A stretch of 64,000 nt of DNA. Origin: Thioalkalicoccus limnaeus (GTDB taxonomy: Bacteria; Pseudomonadota; Gammaproteobacteria; Chromatiales; Chromatiaceae). Location of the stretch: NCBI RefSeq assembly GCF_041197575.1, contig NZ_JBDKXB010000004.1, forward strand, positions 62,001 through 126,000, in the 5' to 3' direction. This document shows, one piece after another, positions 41,845 through 50,907 of this stretch; position 1 is the stretch's first letter; each line of letters starts with the position of its first letter. Position numbers and translations under genes: made by a program. The notes under the pieces are model-generated. The model searched no databases, was not told the DNA's origin, and worked only from the letters and a program-made list of their open reading frames with translations.

Positions 41845-42348
41845 ATGAACAGAATCTCGCTTCTAGCCGGTGCGGCGGCCTTGGTTGCGGGCGGATGCAC
41901 GACGGTCGAGCCGATCGATTACGCTAGGGCCTTGTGCGATCCATTTCCCCGTGATGAATTCAGCGCCTGTGCTAGCCGGGTCATCGACCATTACCGCGCG
42001 ATGGCCATCGAGCCGGACTTGCCCTTCGGGTACAGCACGGCGGGGCCTTTTGCGCTCGCCGTGGGCGACGCGTTGTATTTGGGCAGCTATCATTCCGACC
42101 CCTTCGCCCTGTACTTCCGGGCCGAGGATGGCGCGAACGCATGTCGCGGCGCCTACGATGCCTTCGCCGGCTCGCGCTCGCCGGTCCTCGAAATCCATTG
42201 CGATGACGGTAGTCGCGGCGCTGGCGAACTGGTCCTCGACCGCAAAGGGCGCAACGGTGTCGGCGATGTGGAGTTCGACGACGGCCGGCGCGGCCGTCTG
42301 GTCTTTGGGCACGGCGCCGTCGGCGGGCTGACTGACGAGGGTCGATGA
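41845..42348 (+). CDS. Putative lipoprotein of unknown function
   Basis: 167 residues. The N-terminus MNRISLLAGAAALVAGGCTT has a basic-hydrophobic signal ending in a lipobox-like VAGGC, so the cysteine at about residue 18 is probably lipidated. The mature part has further cysteines and a beta-rich C-terminus (SPVLEIHCDDGSRGAGELVL). No family recognised. GAGGGA lies just upstream of the ATG. It is divergent from lolC. Confidence 0.65.
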   Translation: MNRISLLAGAAALVAGGCTTVEPIDYARALCDPFPRDEFSACASRVIDHYRAMAIEPDLPFGYSTAGPFALAVGDALYLGSYHSDPFALYFRAEDGANACRGAYDAFAGSRSPVLEIHCDDGSRGAGELVLDRKGRNGVGDVEFDDGRRGRLVFGHGAVGGLTDEGR

Positions 42349-42428
42349 CGATGACCAGCGGTTCGCGCGCGGCGCGCGCGAACCCGCAGAGCCCCGCTGC
42401 TGCGGTGCCATCGCGCGTCGGTGATCGC

Positions 42429-42971
42429 TCAGAAATCGTCGAGCTCGAAACCGTCGAACGGCGAGTCGTCGGTGCCCATGTCTTCCCCCGTGCTGCCGAC
42501 ATCGGGTTCGCCGGCCTGGGCGTCTGCGATCCCGTTACTGAAGAGCCCGGTCACGGCGTTGGCGAGCAGCACGCCACCGGCGACAGCCGCCGCTGTTTGC
42601 AGGGCCGAGCCCATGAAGCCGCCGCGAGCCTGGCCGGCGGCTGGCGCCGTGCCCCGGTTTGCGAATGGGCTCGTGCCGGCCGCCCGGCCGGGTGGGCCGC
42701 CGGTGCCGAAGAGGCCGCCGAGGAAGCCCCCGCCGCCCGAGGGTCGTTGCGCGGCTTGCTGTTCGAGCTCCTGCACCCGCTGGCCCAGGTTCTGCAGCGC
42801 CTGCTCTTGGACCAGGATCGTCTGGGCCATGTAATAGGGGGCAGCCGGTTGTCGCTGCACGGCCTCTCGGATCGCCTGCTCGGCGCCGGCGTCGCGGGGA
42901 CCGGATTGTCGTTCCGCTTGGTCGAGCTTGCCGAACAGCTCACCGATCAAGGCCCGTTCATGATTGTCCAC
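42429..42971 (-). CDS. DUF2076 family protein
   Basis: 180 residues from a GTG at 42971 with AGGAGG 7 bases upstream. The family plan is clear: an N-terminal helical segment HERALIGELFGKLDQAE, then PAAPYYMAQTILVQEQAL, a coiled coil (LQNLGQRVQELEQQAA), a Gly-rich low-complexity middle (GGGGFLGGLFG), a hydrophobic segment (ALQTAAAVAGGVLLANAV) and an acidic tail. It is a periplasmic or membrane-associated protein of unknown function. Confidence 0.85.
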   Translation of the reverse strand: MDNHERALIGELFGKLDQAERQSGPRDAGAEQAIREAVQRQPAAPYYMAQTILVQEQALQNLGQRVQELEQQAAQRPSGGGGFLGGLFGTGGPPGRAAGTSPFANRGTAPAAGQARGGFMGSALQTAAAVAGGVLLANAVTGLFSNGIADAQAGEPDVGSTGEDMGTDDSPFDGFELDDF

Positions 42972-43101
42972 GTTGACACCTCCTCTTGTGATTCTCGAAC
43001 GGTTTCTTTATAGATGGAATCCGACCTGTCGGGTTCCACGAAAGGGTGTCAACGGGTGGCCGGCTCTCGATCAGACCGGCGCAGCTGAAGGAGATCCGTC
43101 G

Positions 43102-43812
43102 ATGAAACAACCTATTGCGTTGGTCACCGGAGCTTATCGCGGCTTGGGTTATGCGGCTTGTCAGGAATTGGCGCGGCTTGGCTATCGGGTCATCTTGACC
43201 GCGCGGCGCGATGAAGCTGGGCGCCAGGCTGCGGAGCGGTTGCGTGTGGTCGGCCATACCGTGCACCACCATCAGCTCGACGTGACCGATCCGGCATCGA
43301 TCGAGCGCCTACCCGGCTTCATTCAGGAGACCTTCGGCAGGCTCGATGTGTTGATCAACAATGCCGGTGTCTTTCCGGATCCGAGCCCGGGATCCGGTGC
43401 CGAAAGCGTGTTCGCCGCCGACCCGGATACGATCAGACGCGGTTTCGAGACCAATGCGCTGGGGCCCTTGCGTCTGTGTCAGGTGCTGATACCGCTGATG
43501 GAGGGGGAAGGGCGGATCGTCAATGTCAGCTCAGGAATGGGTCAGCTCAGTGACATGAATGGCTGTTGCCCGGGTTATCGCCTATCGAAGGTCGCCCTGA
43601 ATGCCGTGACCAGGATCTTCGCCGATGAACTGCGAGGGACCGGCATCAAGATCAATTCGGTCTGTCCGGGTTGGGTGCGCACCGAGATGGGGGGTGCCGA
43701 GGCCCCGTTGACCCTCGAGGACGGCGTGCGGGGCATAATTTGGGCCGCGACCCTGCCGAGTGATGGTCCCAGCGGGGGCTTTTTCCGGCACGGACAGCCA
43801 ATTCCCTGGTGA
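43102..43812 (+). CDS. Short-chain dehydrogenase/reductase
   Basis: 236 residues. Classical SDR: cofactor loop VTGAYRGLGYA (TGxxxGxG, about residues 9-19), LDV in HHHQLDVTDP, NNAG (about 89-92), catalytic serine in IVNVSSGMGQ and YxxxK in YRLSKVALN. TARRDE after beta-2 suggests NADP preference. It resembles carbonyl reductase-like SDRs, but the substrate is unknown. AAGGAGAT lies upstream of the ATG. The RNase P RNA gene follows 75 bp later. Confidence 0.9.
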   Translation: MKQPIALVTGAYRGLGYAACQELARLGYRVILTARRDEAGRQAAERLRVVGHTVHHHQLDVTDPASIERLPGFIQETFGRLDVLINNAGVFPDPSPGSGAESVFAADPDTIRRGFETNALGPLRLCQVLIPLMEGEGRIVNVSSGMGQLSDMNGCCPGYRLSKVALNAVTRIFADELRGTGIKINSVCPGWVRTEMGGAEAPLTLEDGVRGIIWAATLPSDGPSGGFFRHGQPIPW

Positions 43813-43851
43813 AACAGGCTGAGAGCTCCGGACCTCGGGGTGGGTAGCGAC

Positions 43852-43880
43852 TGGATTTGTGCGATGCCGAAGGTTAAACT
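43852..43880 (+). promoter_or_regulatory. Putative promoter of rnpB
   Basis: TGGATT (43852-43857), 17-nt spacer, TAAACT (43875-43880), with the predicted start 7-8 bases later at the 5' end of the RNA. The -35 is weak (3 of 6). Confidence 0.5.
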
Positions 43881-43887
43881 GCCGATC

Positions 43888-44262
43888 GGGAGTCGGCTGG
43901 GCAGTCGCCGCCTGCTTCTTCGGTGCAGGCGGAGGAAAGTCCGGGCTCCGCAGGGCAGGGTGCCAGGTAACGCCTGGGGGGCGTGAGCCCACGGAAAGTG
44001 CCACAGAAAAGATACCGCCAAACCCCGCCATTTGGTGGGGCGGTAAGGGTGAAATGGTGCGGTAAGAGCGCACCGCGGCCCTGGTAACGGGGCCGGCACG
44101 GTAAACCCCACCCGGAGCAAGACCAAATAGGGGGGCGTGCAACCTCGGTTGCGGCGCGCGGCCCGCGCGTGTCCCCGGGTAGGTCGCTCGAGGTCCGCGG
44201 TGACGCGGACCCCAGATGAATGACTGTCCTCGACAGAACCCGGCTTACAGGCCGGCTCCTCC
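43888..44262 (+). ncRNA. rnpB: RNase P RNA (bacterial class A)
   Basis: About 375 nt. RNase P RNA is the catalytic RNA that matures tRNA 5' ends. Conserved elements are plain: GGAGGAAAGTCCGGGCTCC (CR-I region, near 43929), ACGGAAAGTGCCACAGAAA, GGGTGAAATGGTGCGGTAAG, and near the 3' end AGATGAATGACTGTCC with GACAGAACCCGGCTTA (CR-V). The ends pair as P1: GGAGTCGGCTG with CAGGCCGGCTCC. The ends are placed from this pairing and may be off by a few bases. Confidence 0.95.
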
Positions 44263-44280
44263 TCCCTTCTGCCGCGCCGC

Positions 44281-44315
44281 ACAGGTCCCGTTCGGGGCCT
44301 GTACCCGCCCCTTTT
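44281..44315 (+). terminator. Terminator of rnpB
   Basis: ACAGG-T-CCC pairs with GGG-G-CCTGT around GTTC (44281-44302), followed by ACCCGCCCCTTTT. It lies about 20 bp after the RNA 3' end. Confidence 0.7.
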
Positions 44316-44456
44316 GCTGCTGTTCGGCAACCTCGATTCAATCTGAATTTACGACGCTAACGCGCTGAAATAGGTGGCGGGCGACGACGCGAGTGCCGAG
44401 GTCGACAGATGGCTGTAAGTGTCTGAGGGAAAACCCCAAAGCGGCGAAGACAGTCC

Positions 44457-44485
44457 TTGACGGGCCAGAATCGTGTGTCTAACAT
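44457..44485 (+). promoter_or_regulatory. dcw cluster promoter (Pmra)
   Basis: TTGACG (44457-44462), an exact 17-nt spacer and TAACAT (44480-44485). The predicted start near 44492 lies just before the MraZ repeat block and 45 bases upstream of mraZ. Confidence 0.75.
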
Positions 44486-44495
44486 TGGTGGTAAG

Positions 44496-44520
44496 TGGGG
44501 CGATGTGGGGAAGTGAGGGG
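44496..44520 (+). promoter_or_regulatory. MraZ operator (10-bp-spaced GGGG repeats)
   Basis: TGGGG at 44496-44500, TGGGG at 44506-44510 and AGGGG at 44516-44520, spaced exactly 10 bp apart, with a further GAGGG downstream. MraZ is known in E. coli to bind TGGGN repeats of this spacing and repress the dcw promoter. The position just after the predicted start fits autorepression. Confidence 0.75.
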
Positions 44521-44536
44521 CAGCGGAGGGGGCAGC

Positions 44537-44992
44537 TTGTTCCGAGGAACCTACAGTGTCAGCCTCGATGCCAAGGGGCGCCTTGCGATTCCCGCCCGGT
44601 TTCGCGAGCGCTTGCCCATGGCGGATGGCGCTCGTCTCGTGTTCACGCCGGACCCCGATCGTTGCCTCGCCCTCTATCCTGAGCCTGAGTGGATGCTGAT
44701 CGAGCAGAAACTTCAGGGACTCCCGTCATTCAATGTCGCGGCCCGGCGTCTGAAGCGCTTGTTGATCGGAAACGCCCACGATGTCGATATCGATGCCCAA
44801 GGGCGCGTCTTGTTGCCCTCGAAGCTTCGAGATTACGCGGGCTTGCAAAAGCGTGTCGCGATGGTCGGCCAGATCAACAAGATCGAGGTTTGGGATGAGG
44901 ATGTCTGGAATAGTCGTTGTGACGAATGGAAAGACAACATCGAAATCAATGATCTGGCGTCCGATGGGGATTTGGCGTCACTGATTCTTTAG
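44537..44992 (+). CDS. mraZ: Transcriptional regulator MraZ
   Basis: 151 residues from a TTG start at 44537 (LFRGTYSVSLDAKGRLAIPA), preceded by GGAGGGGG; the longer frame upstream would run through the operator and is unlikely. MraZ has two AbrB-like halves, each with a DxxGR motif: DAKGRLAIPARFRE and DAQGRVLLPSKLRD. It forms a ring that binds the repeats upstream of its own gene and represses the dcw cluster. Non-ATG start may keep its level low. Confidence 0.94.
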   Translation: MFRGTYSVSLDAKGRLAIPARFRERLPMADGARLVFTPDPDRCLALYPEPEWMLIEQKLQGLPSFNVAARRLKRLLIGNAHDVDIDAQGRVLLPSKLRDYAGLQKRVAMVGQINKIEVWDEDVWNSRCDEWKDNIEINDLASDGDLASLIL

Positions 44993-45030
44993 GGGTTCTA
45001 GGGCCTTTCTGGTCAGGTGGGCCGCCAGTG

Positions 45031-45966
45031 ATGAACAGCGGGAACCATCGCCCCGTCCTGTTGGAGGAAAGCGTGCAGGCCCTAGCGATACGGCCCGATG
45101 GTCGATATCTCGACGCCACCTTCGGTCGCGGTGGCCACAGTCGCGCGATCCTCGCCCGCCTCGGGCGGGGCGGGCGACTGTTCGGGCTCGATCGGGATCC
45201 GGACGCGGTCGCCGTCGGGCAGGCGCTGGCGAAACAGGACCATCGGTTCGGTATGTACCATATGCCGTTCTCACGGTTGACCGACGTGGTGCGGGAGCTG
45301 GGCTTGCTCGGTGCGATCGACGGTCTGTTGTTCGACCTCGGCGTTTCGTCGCCCCAGCTCGACGAGCCTCACCGGGGCTTCAGTTTCTCCGACGACGGTC
45401 CGCTCGACATGCGGATGGATCCGACCGCCGGCGAGCCGGCCAGTCGGTGGCTGGCCCTGGCCACGCGCGAGGAGATCGCGCGGGTGCTTCGGGAGTACGG
45501 CGAGGAGCGCTTCGCGGGCCGCATCGCAACGGCGATCGTGCGGCGCCGTGCCGCGGCCCCGCTGACCAGGACCCGTGACCTGGCGGCGCTGATCGAGGCG
45601 GCGGTCCCGACCCGGGAGCCCGGCAAGCATCCGGCGACGCGCACCTTTCAGGCGCTACGGATCCAGATCAATCTCGAGCTCGACGAGCTGGCGGCGGCCC
45701 TGACCCAGGTGCGCGATCTGCTCGCCGTCGGTGGACGCTTCGTCGTGATCAGTTTTCATTCGCTCGAGGATCGTCTCGTCAAACGTTTCGTGCGCGAGCA
45801 GGCCCGCGGCGAGCGTTTCCCGATCGGCGTCCCGGTCATCGATCGCCAGCGGGAGCCGTGGCTCGAGCCCGTCGGAAAGGCCGTTCGCCCCAGCCCCGAA
45901 GAGATCGCGGCGAATCCCCGCGCGCGCAGCGCCATCATGCGAATCGCGGAGCGGTGCCCATCATGA
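45031..45966 (+). CDS. rsmH: 16S rRNA m4C1402 methyltransferase RsmH
   Basis: 311 residues. RsmH (MraW) N4-methylates C1402 of 16S rRNA. Seen: HRPVLLEESVQAL, SAM loop DATFGRGGHSRAIL (about 29-42), GLLFDLGVSSPQLDEPHRGF and VISFHSLEDRLVKRF. Start ATG at 45031; the preceding GTG is a possible alternative. The stop overlaps ftsL. Confidence 0.95.
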   Translation: MNSGNHRPVLLEESVQALAIRPDGRYLDATFGRGGHSRAILARLGRGGRLFGLDRDPDAVAVGQALAKQDHRFGMYHMPFSRLTDVVRELGLLGAIDGLLFDLGVSSPQLDEPHRGFSFSDDGPLDMRMDPTAGEPASRWLALATREEIARVLREYGEERFAGRIATAIVRRRAAAPLTRTRDLAALIEAAVPTREPGKHPATRTFQALRIQINLELDELAAALTQVRDLLAVGGRFVVISFHSLEDRLVKRFVREQARGERFPIGVPVIDRQREPWLEPVGKAVRPSPEEIAANPRARSAIMRIAERCPS

Positions 45967-46241
45967 GACGTTTGGGTTCCTCGGTGATACTGCTGCTCGG
46001 CCTCTCGGTGATCTTGTCGGGGGTTGCCGTCGTCTATGCCAAGTACCTGACGCGAGCAGAGTTCATCGAGCTTCAGGAGCTCCGTGCCGAGCGCGATGCC
46101 TTGGCCGTCGAATGGGGCTGGCTGCGTCTGGAGGAGGCGACCCTGACGACCCACGCGCGGGTCGAAGAACTGGCGCGGCGCAATCTGGATATGTATTTAC
46201 CGCACCGCCGTGATATCCGGCTGATTTGGGGTGACAACTGA
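45963..46241 (+). CDS. ftsL: Cell division protein FtsL
   Basis: 92 residues. FtsL is a bitopic divisome protein that with FtsQ and FtsB activates FtsWI. A short N-terminus, a membrane span (SVILLLGLSVILSGVAVVYA), and a periplasmic coiled coil (FIELQELRAERDALAVEWGW onward) are as expected. The ATG overlaps the rsmH stop (ATGA), and its TGA overlaps ftsI (TGATG). Confidence 0.93.
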   Translation: MRRLGSSVILLLGLSVILSGVAVVYAKYLTRAEFIELQELRAERDALAVEWGWLRLEEATLTTHARVEELARRNLDMYLPHRRDIRLIWGDN

Positions 46242-48010
46242 TGGCTGCCACTCGGCGCCAACCAAGAGTGCGGCGCCGTGCGCGCTCGCCGAAGCCGCCG
46301 CGGGTCGCCCTGCGGCGGCGATTGCTGATGGTGCTGATGGCCTCGGCGTTGGTCGCGACCGTCGGCGGTGCCTTCTATCGTCAGGTCGTCGAGAACGACT
46401 TTCTGAAGACGGAAGGCGAACGGCGTCATCTGCGCTTGAGCGAGATCCCGGCGCGTCGCGGGATGATCTTCGATCGCCATGGCGAACCGCTGGCTGTCAG
46501 TACACCGGTGACGACCTATTGGGCGGATCCGCGGGTGTTTGCCGCCCATGAGCACCAGACCGATGCCGTGGCTCGGGCCCTGAACCTGGATGCGGAGCGG
46601 TTGCGGGAGCGGTTCGAGTCGAACAGGGGCCGCGCCTTCATGTACTTGAAGCGGCGCGTGCACCCGCGTGAGGCGGAGGCGCTCGATGCCCTGATTGCGC
46701 GCGAAGGGATCCAGGGTATCGGCACCGAGACCGAGTATCGACGTTTCTACCCGAGCGCCGAAGTGTTCGGCCATGTCCTCGGTTTCACCGACATCGAGGA
46801 CCAGGGGCAGGAGGGCCTGGAGCGCGCATTCGAGGCTCAGTTGAGCGCGCGTCCCGGTCTGCGGCGCGTGATCCAGGATGGCCGCCGTACGCAGGTCGCC
46901 GAGCTGGAACTGGTTCGGTTACCGCGCGATGGTCGGGATCTGACCGTGAGCCTCGATCGGCGCCTCCAATTCATCGCCTATCGCGAGCTGAAGCGCGCCG
47001 TGGCCGAACACAAGGCGCTCGGCGGTTCGGCTGTGATCCTGGATGTGCAGTCAGGCGAGATCCTGGCGATGGTCAACCAACCAGGATACAACCCCAACGC
47101 GGTCCGCGAGGGAGGGGTCGACCATCGTCGCAATCGCGCGCTGACCGACGTCTTCGAGCCTGGTTCAACGGTCAAACCCTTCATCGTGCTGGCGGCATTG
47201 GAGCTGTCGTTGGTTGGTCCACACACGACGATCGATACGCGTCCTGGGGTCATGACGGTCGGTCGCAATCGGGTGCGCGACGTCCGTGACTTCGGGGTTC
47301 TCGATACCACCGGGGTCATCACCCGCTCGAGCAACATCGGTGTCGTCAAGCTGGCCCAGCGGATGGATCGGTCCGTGATCTGGCAGGTCTACGACCGGGT
47401 CGGTTTCGGCTCCCGAACCGACAGCGGTTTCCCGGGCGAAAGCCCCGGCGTGCTGCCCCATTTCCGTCGCTGGTCCCAATTCGACCAGGCGGTCCTCTCG
47501 TTCGGCTACGGCCTGTCGACGACGGCACTGCAGCTCGCTCAGTCCTACGCGGTGCTGGCTGCCGATGGTGTCAAACGCCCGGTGACGCTGATCAAGCGCG
47601 ATGGGCCGCCGCCGCCCGGGGTACGCGTACTCGGCGCCCAATCGACGCGGCAGGTCCGGGCCATGATGGAGACGGTCGTCAGTTCGCCGCAGGGGACCGC
47701 GCGGCGTGCCGCGATCGAAGGGTATCGCGTCGCTGGCAAGACCGGCACGTCGAAGAAATCGGCTGGTCGCCAAGGCTACACGGGCAACCGCTATCAGGCG
47801 GTGTTCGCGGGCATGGTTCCGGTCGACAACCCGCGGTTCGTCATGGTCGTCATGATCGATGAACCGCGCGGGGCCTCGCATTTCGGCGGCCAGGTCGCGG
47901 CTCCCGTGTTCGCGCGGGTCATGGAGAATGCTGTGCGGCTCTACAACGTCCCGCCGGATGACCCGGCCGGTTCGCTGCTGCTCGTCGGTACCGCCGAGGT
48001 CGCTCAGTGA
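46241..48010 (+). CDS. ftsI: Septal peptidoglycan transpeptidase FtsI (PBP3)
   Basis: 589 residues. FtsI crosslinks septal peptidoglycan with FtsW. A basic N-terminus and one membrane anchor (about 27-46) precede the dimerisation domain (RRGMIFDRHGEPLAVS) and the penicillin-binding domain with catalytic STVK (about 308), SSN (about 363) and KTGT (about 500). It is the expected third gene after rsmH and ftsL. murE begins at an overlapping GTG. Confidence 0.96.
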   Translation: MAATRRQPRVRRRARSPKPPRVALRRRLLMVLMASALVATVGGAFYRQVVENDFLKTEGERRHLRLSEIPARRGMIFDRHGEPLAVSTPVTTYWADPRVFAAHEHQTDAVARALNLDAERLRERFESNRGRAFMYLKRRVHPREAEALDALIAREGIQGIGTETEYRRFYPSAEVFGHVLGFTDIEDQGQEGLERAFEAQLSARPGLRRVIQDGRRTQVAELELVRLPRDGRDLTVSLDRRLQFIAYRELKRAVAEHKALGGSAVILDVQSGEILAMVNQPGYNPNAVREGGVDHRRNRALTDVFEPGSTVKPFIVLAALELSLVGPHTTIDTRPGVMTVGRNRVRDVRDFGVLDTTGVITRSSNIGVVKLAQRMDRSVIWQVYDRVGFGSRTDSGFPGESPGVLPHFRRWSQFDQAVLSFGYGLSTTALQLAQSYAVLAADGVKRPVTLIKRDGPPPPGVRVLGAQSTRQVRAMMETVVSSPQGTARRAAIEGYRVAGKTGTSKKSAGRQGYTGNRYQAVFAGMVPVDNPRFVMVVMIDEPRGASHFGGQVAAPVFARVMENAVRLYNVPPDDPAGSLLLVGTAEVAQ

Positions 48011-49545
48011 TCGCCGCTGATCGCCAACCCGCGGCCTGGGCCTTGTCGGCCCTGCTCGACGGTCTGATCCCTTGGCCCGGTGGCCCGGATCTCCGGATCA
48101 CCGGTTTGACGCTCGACAGTCGTGAACTCGAGCCCGGCTGGCTGTTTCTGGCTTGCCAGGGCACCCGGGGGCACGGCCTCGCGCATGGCGAGGCCGCGAA
48201 ACGCGCCGGTGCGGCGGCCATCGTCGCCGAGCCCACCGGGGAATGGGACGGCACGGCCTTGGCGCGACTGGCCGCCGACCTGTCGTTGCCGGTCATTGCC
48301 GCGCCCGGTCTCGGGTCGCTTGCGAGCGCGTTGGCCGACCGCTTCTACGGCGAGCCGAGCCGCGCGCTGGAGCTCGTCGGTGTCACCGGCACCAACGGCA
48401 AGACGAGCGTCAGCCATGTTCTGGCCCAGGCCTTGTCCGACCAGGTTCGTTGCGGATTGATCGGTACGCTGGGGTTCGGTTTCCCCGACGCGTTGCAGGC
48501 GACCTTCCACACGACCCCGGATCCCATCCGGTTGCAAGGGCACCTCGCCGCGTTGCGCTCGGCCGGTGCCCGTGCCGTCGCGATGGAGGTCTCATCGCAC
48601 GCGCTGGCCCAGGAGCGCGTGGCGGCGGTTCGGTTCGGGATCGCCGTCTTCACGAACCTGACGCGCGATCATCTCGACTATCACGGCGACATGAACCGGT
48701 ATGGTGCCGCCAAGCGGCGGTTGTTCGAGACGCCGGGCCTCGGGTGGGCGGTGCTCAATCGCGACGATCCCTTTACGCACAGCTTGCTGTCCAGCCTCAC
48801 GCCCGGTGCGGCGCGGGCGCTCTACAGCCTGCGGTCGGATCCGCCGGCCGCCGGCGTGGCCGACCTGTGGGTTGGCGCCCGCTCGGTCGAGCCGCGGCCC
48901 CGGGGCCTGCGGCTCGTCGTTACGACCTCGCTAGGCGATGGCGAGGTCGAGGTCGGGCTGCTCGGTCGCTTCAACGCTGCCAATCTGCTCGCGGTGTTGA
49001 CGGTGCTGCTGGCGCGTGGCCAAGCGCTCGAGTCGGCGCTGCGCGCGCTGGCGCGGATCCGGGGCGTGCCGGGCCGCATGGAGTGTTTCGGTGGTCCGGA
49101 TACGCCGTTGGTCGTCGTCGACTACGCCCACACCCCCGACGCGCTGGAACAGGTGCTGACCCACCTCCGCGCACACGGTGGCCGCAGGGTCCTGACCGTC
49201 TTCGGCTGTGGCGGTGAACGCGATCGTGGCAAGCGCCCGTTGATGGGACGCGTGGCCGAACGCCTTAGCGATCTGGTGATCCTGACCGATGACAATCCAC
49301 GCCACGAAGACGGCTCCGCGATCATCGCCGAGATCCGTGCCGGCCTCGCCGATCCGTCGAGGGTGCGTATCGAACGGCAGCGTGCGCTCGCGATCCGTCT
49401 CGCGTTGGCGCTGGCCGATCGGCGTGACATCGTGCTGGTGGCCGGCAAGGGGCATGAGACGACGCAGGATATGGGGGACCTCGAGGTCCATTTCAGCGAT
49501 CGGGCGCAGGTCATGCAAGCACTGAACGAATGGGGGCAGCGGTGA
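48007..49545 (+). CDS. murE: UDP-MurNAc-tripeptide ligase MurE (meso-DAP adding)
   Basis: 512 residues from a GTG overlapping the ftsI stop. MurE adds the third peptide residue. ATP loop GVTGTNGKTS (about 125-134), substrate segment FHTTPDP, carbamate-lysine region NLTRDHLDYHG and YAHTPDAL. The DNPRHED motif (about 428) indicates meso-diaminopimelate rather than lysine as substrate. Confidence 0.96.
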   Translation: MIAADRQPAAWALSALLDGLIPWPGGPDLRITGLTLDSRELEPGWLFLACQGTRGHGLAHGEAAKRAGAAAIVAEPTGEWDGTALARLAADLSLPVIAAPGLGSLASALADRFYGEPSRALELVGVTGTNGKTSVSHVLAQALSDQVRCGLIGTLGFGFPDALQATFHTTPDPIRLQGHLAALRSAGARAVAMEVSSHALAQERVAAVRFGIAVFTNLTRDHLDYHGDMNRYGAAKRRLFETPGLGWAVLNRDDPFTHSLLSSLTPGAARALYSLRSDPPAAGVADLWVGARSVEPRPRGLRLVVTTSLGDGEVEVGLLGRFNAANLLAVLTVLLARGQALESALRALARIRGVPGRMECFGGPDTPLVVVDYAHTPDALEQVLTHLRAHGGRRVLTVFGCGGERDRGKRPLMGRVAERLSDLVILTDDNPRHEDGSAIIAEIRAGLADPSRVRIERQRALAIRLALALADRRDIVLVAGKGHETTQDMGDLEVHFSDRAQVMQALNEWGQR

Positions 49546-50906
49546 TGTGGCGGTTGACAGACCTGTGCGATTGCGTCGGCGGCCGGCTCGTCGGCGCCGA
49601 TACCGCGATTGCTGCGGTCGGCACCGACAGCCGGCGCGATTGCGCCGGCGAGCTCTTTGTCGCGTTGCGCGGCGAGCGCTTCGATGGGCACGACTTCGTT
49701 CCCGCGGCCATTACCCGGGGTGCCGCGGCGGTGATGGTCGACCACGAATTGCCGGTGGATCGGCCGCAGTGCGTCGTTACCGATACCCGCATCGGCCTGG
49801 GGCGAGCGGCGGCGGCTTGGCGCGCGCGCTTCGCCGGCACCGTCGTTGCGATTACCGGCAGCAACGGTAAAACGACCTGCAAGGAGATGGTCGCCGCGAT
49901 TCTCGCGCAGACCGGTTCCGTCCGCGCGACCCGCGGCAACCTGAACAACGATATCGGGATGCCATTGACCCTGCTCGGTGCCCGCGAGGAGCGCTTCCTC
50001 GTATTGGAAATGGGCGCCAACCGGGCCGGTGAGATTGGTTATCTGGCGGCCATCGGCCGGCCTCACGCGGCGTTGATCACGAATGCCGGCCGCGCCCATC
50101 TCGAGGGATTCGGCAGCGTGGAGGGCGTCGCGCGGGCGAAGGGCGAGATCGCGTCGGGCTTGCCGTCGGACGGCGTCTTCGTGGTGCCGGCCGAGTCGCC
50201 TTATGTGCCCCTATGGCGCGTGCTGGCCTCGGGTCGGCAGGTCTTGACCTTCGGCCTCAACCCATCGGCCGATGTCTCGGCGGATCCCGAGCGAATTCAC
50301 GTGACTTGGGAGGCCGATGGCTTTCGCACCAGCTTCGAGGTACGCCATGGCGCCGAACATTGGCCAGTCGCACTGCGGCTCGCTGGCCAGCACAACGTCC
50401 TCAATGCCCTCGCCGCGATGGCCCTGACCCGCGCTGTCGGCGCGCCGATCGAGGCCATTCAGGCGGGTCTCGCAAGCGTGAGGCCAGTTGCCGGTCGTCT
50501 GAACCCGCGACCGGGGGTGGCCGGGTGCCGGCTGATCGACGACAGTTACAACGCGAATCCGGATTCGGTCGCCGCCGCCATCTCGGTGCTCGAAGGCTGG
50601 CCGGGACGCCGCCACCTGGTACTCGGGGATCTCGGTGAGTTGGGTCCCGATGCCGAGCGCCTGCACGGCGAGATCGGCGCCGCGGCGAAGGCGGCCGGTA
50701 TCACGGCCCTGCATGCGGTAGGCTGCCTCAGCGCGGCGGCGGCGGTCGCCTTCGGTGCTGGGGCCCACCACCATTCCGATCAGGCGGGCTTGATCACGGC
50801 CCTGCGGTCGGTGCTTGGCGCTGACGATCTGGTCCTGGTCAAGGGATCACGGCTTGCGGGCATGGAGCGTGTGGTCCAGGCCCTGTCCGCCACGGAGGGG
50901 GTCTGA
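49545..50906 (+). CDS. murF: UDP-MurNAc-tripeptide:D-Ala-D-Ala ligase MurF
   Basis: 453 residues from the ATG at 49545 overlapping the murE stop (TGATG); a GTG one codon earlier is also possible. MurF adds D-Ala-D-Ala made by Ddl, encoded downstream. ATP loop AITGSNGKTTCKEM (about 103-116), EMGANRAGEIGYL, TNAGRAHLEGFGS and DDSYNANPDS are family hallmarks. Confidence 0.96.
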   Translation: MWRLTDLCDCVGGRLVGADTAIAAVGTDSRRDCAGELFVALRGERFDGHDFVPAAITRGAAAVMVDHELPVDRPQCVVTDTRIGLGRAAAAWRARFAGTVVAITGSNGKTTCKEMVAAILAQTGSVRATRGNLNNDIGMPLTLLGAREERFLVLEMGANRAGEIGYLAAIGRPHAALITNAGRAHLEGFGSVEGVARAKGEIASGLPSDGVFVVPAESPYVPLWRVLASGRQVLTFGLNPSADVSADPERIHVTWEADGFRTSFEVRHGAEHWPVALRLAGQHNVLNALAAMALTRAVGAPIEAIQAGLASVRPVAGRLNPRPGVAGCRLIDDSYNANPDSVAAAISVLEGWPGRRHLVLGDLGELGPDAERLHGEIGAAAKAAGITALHAVGCLSAAAAVAFGAGAHHHSDQAGLITALRSVLGADDLVLVKGSRLAGMERVVQALSATEGV

Positions 50907-50907
50907 G

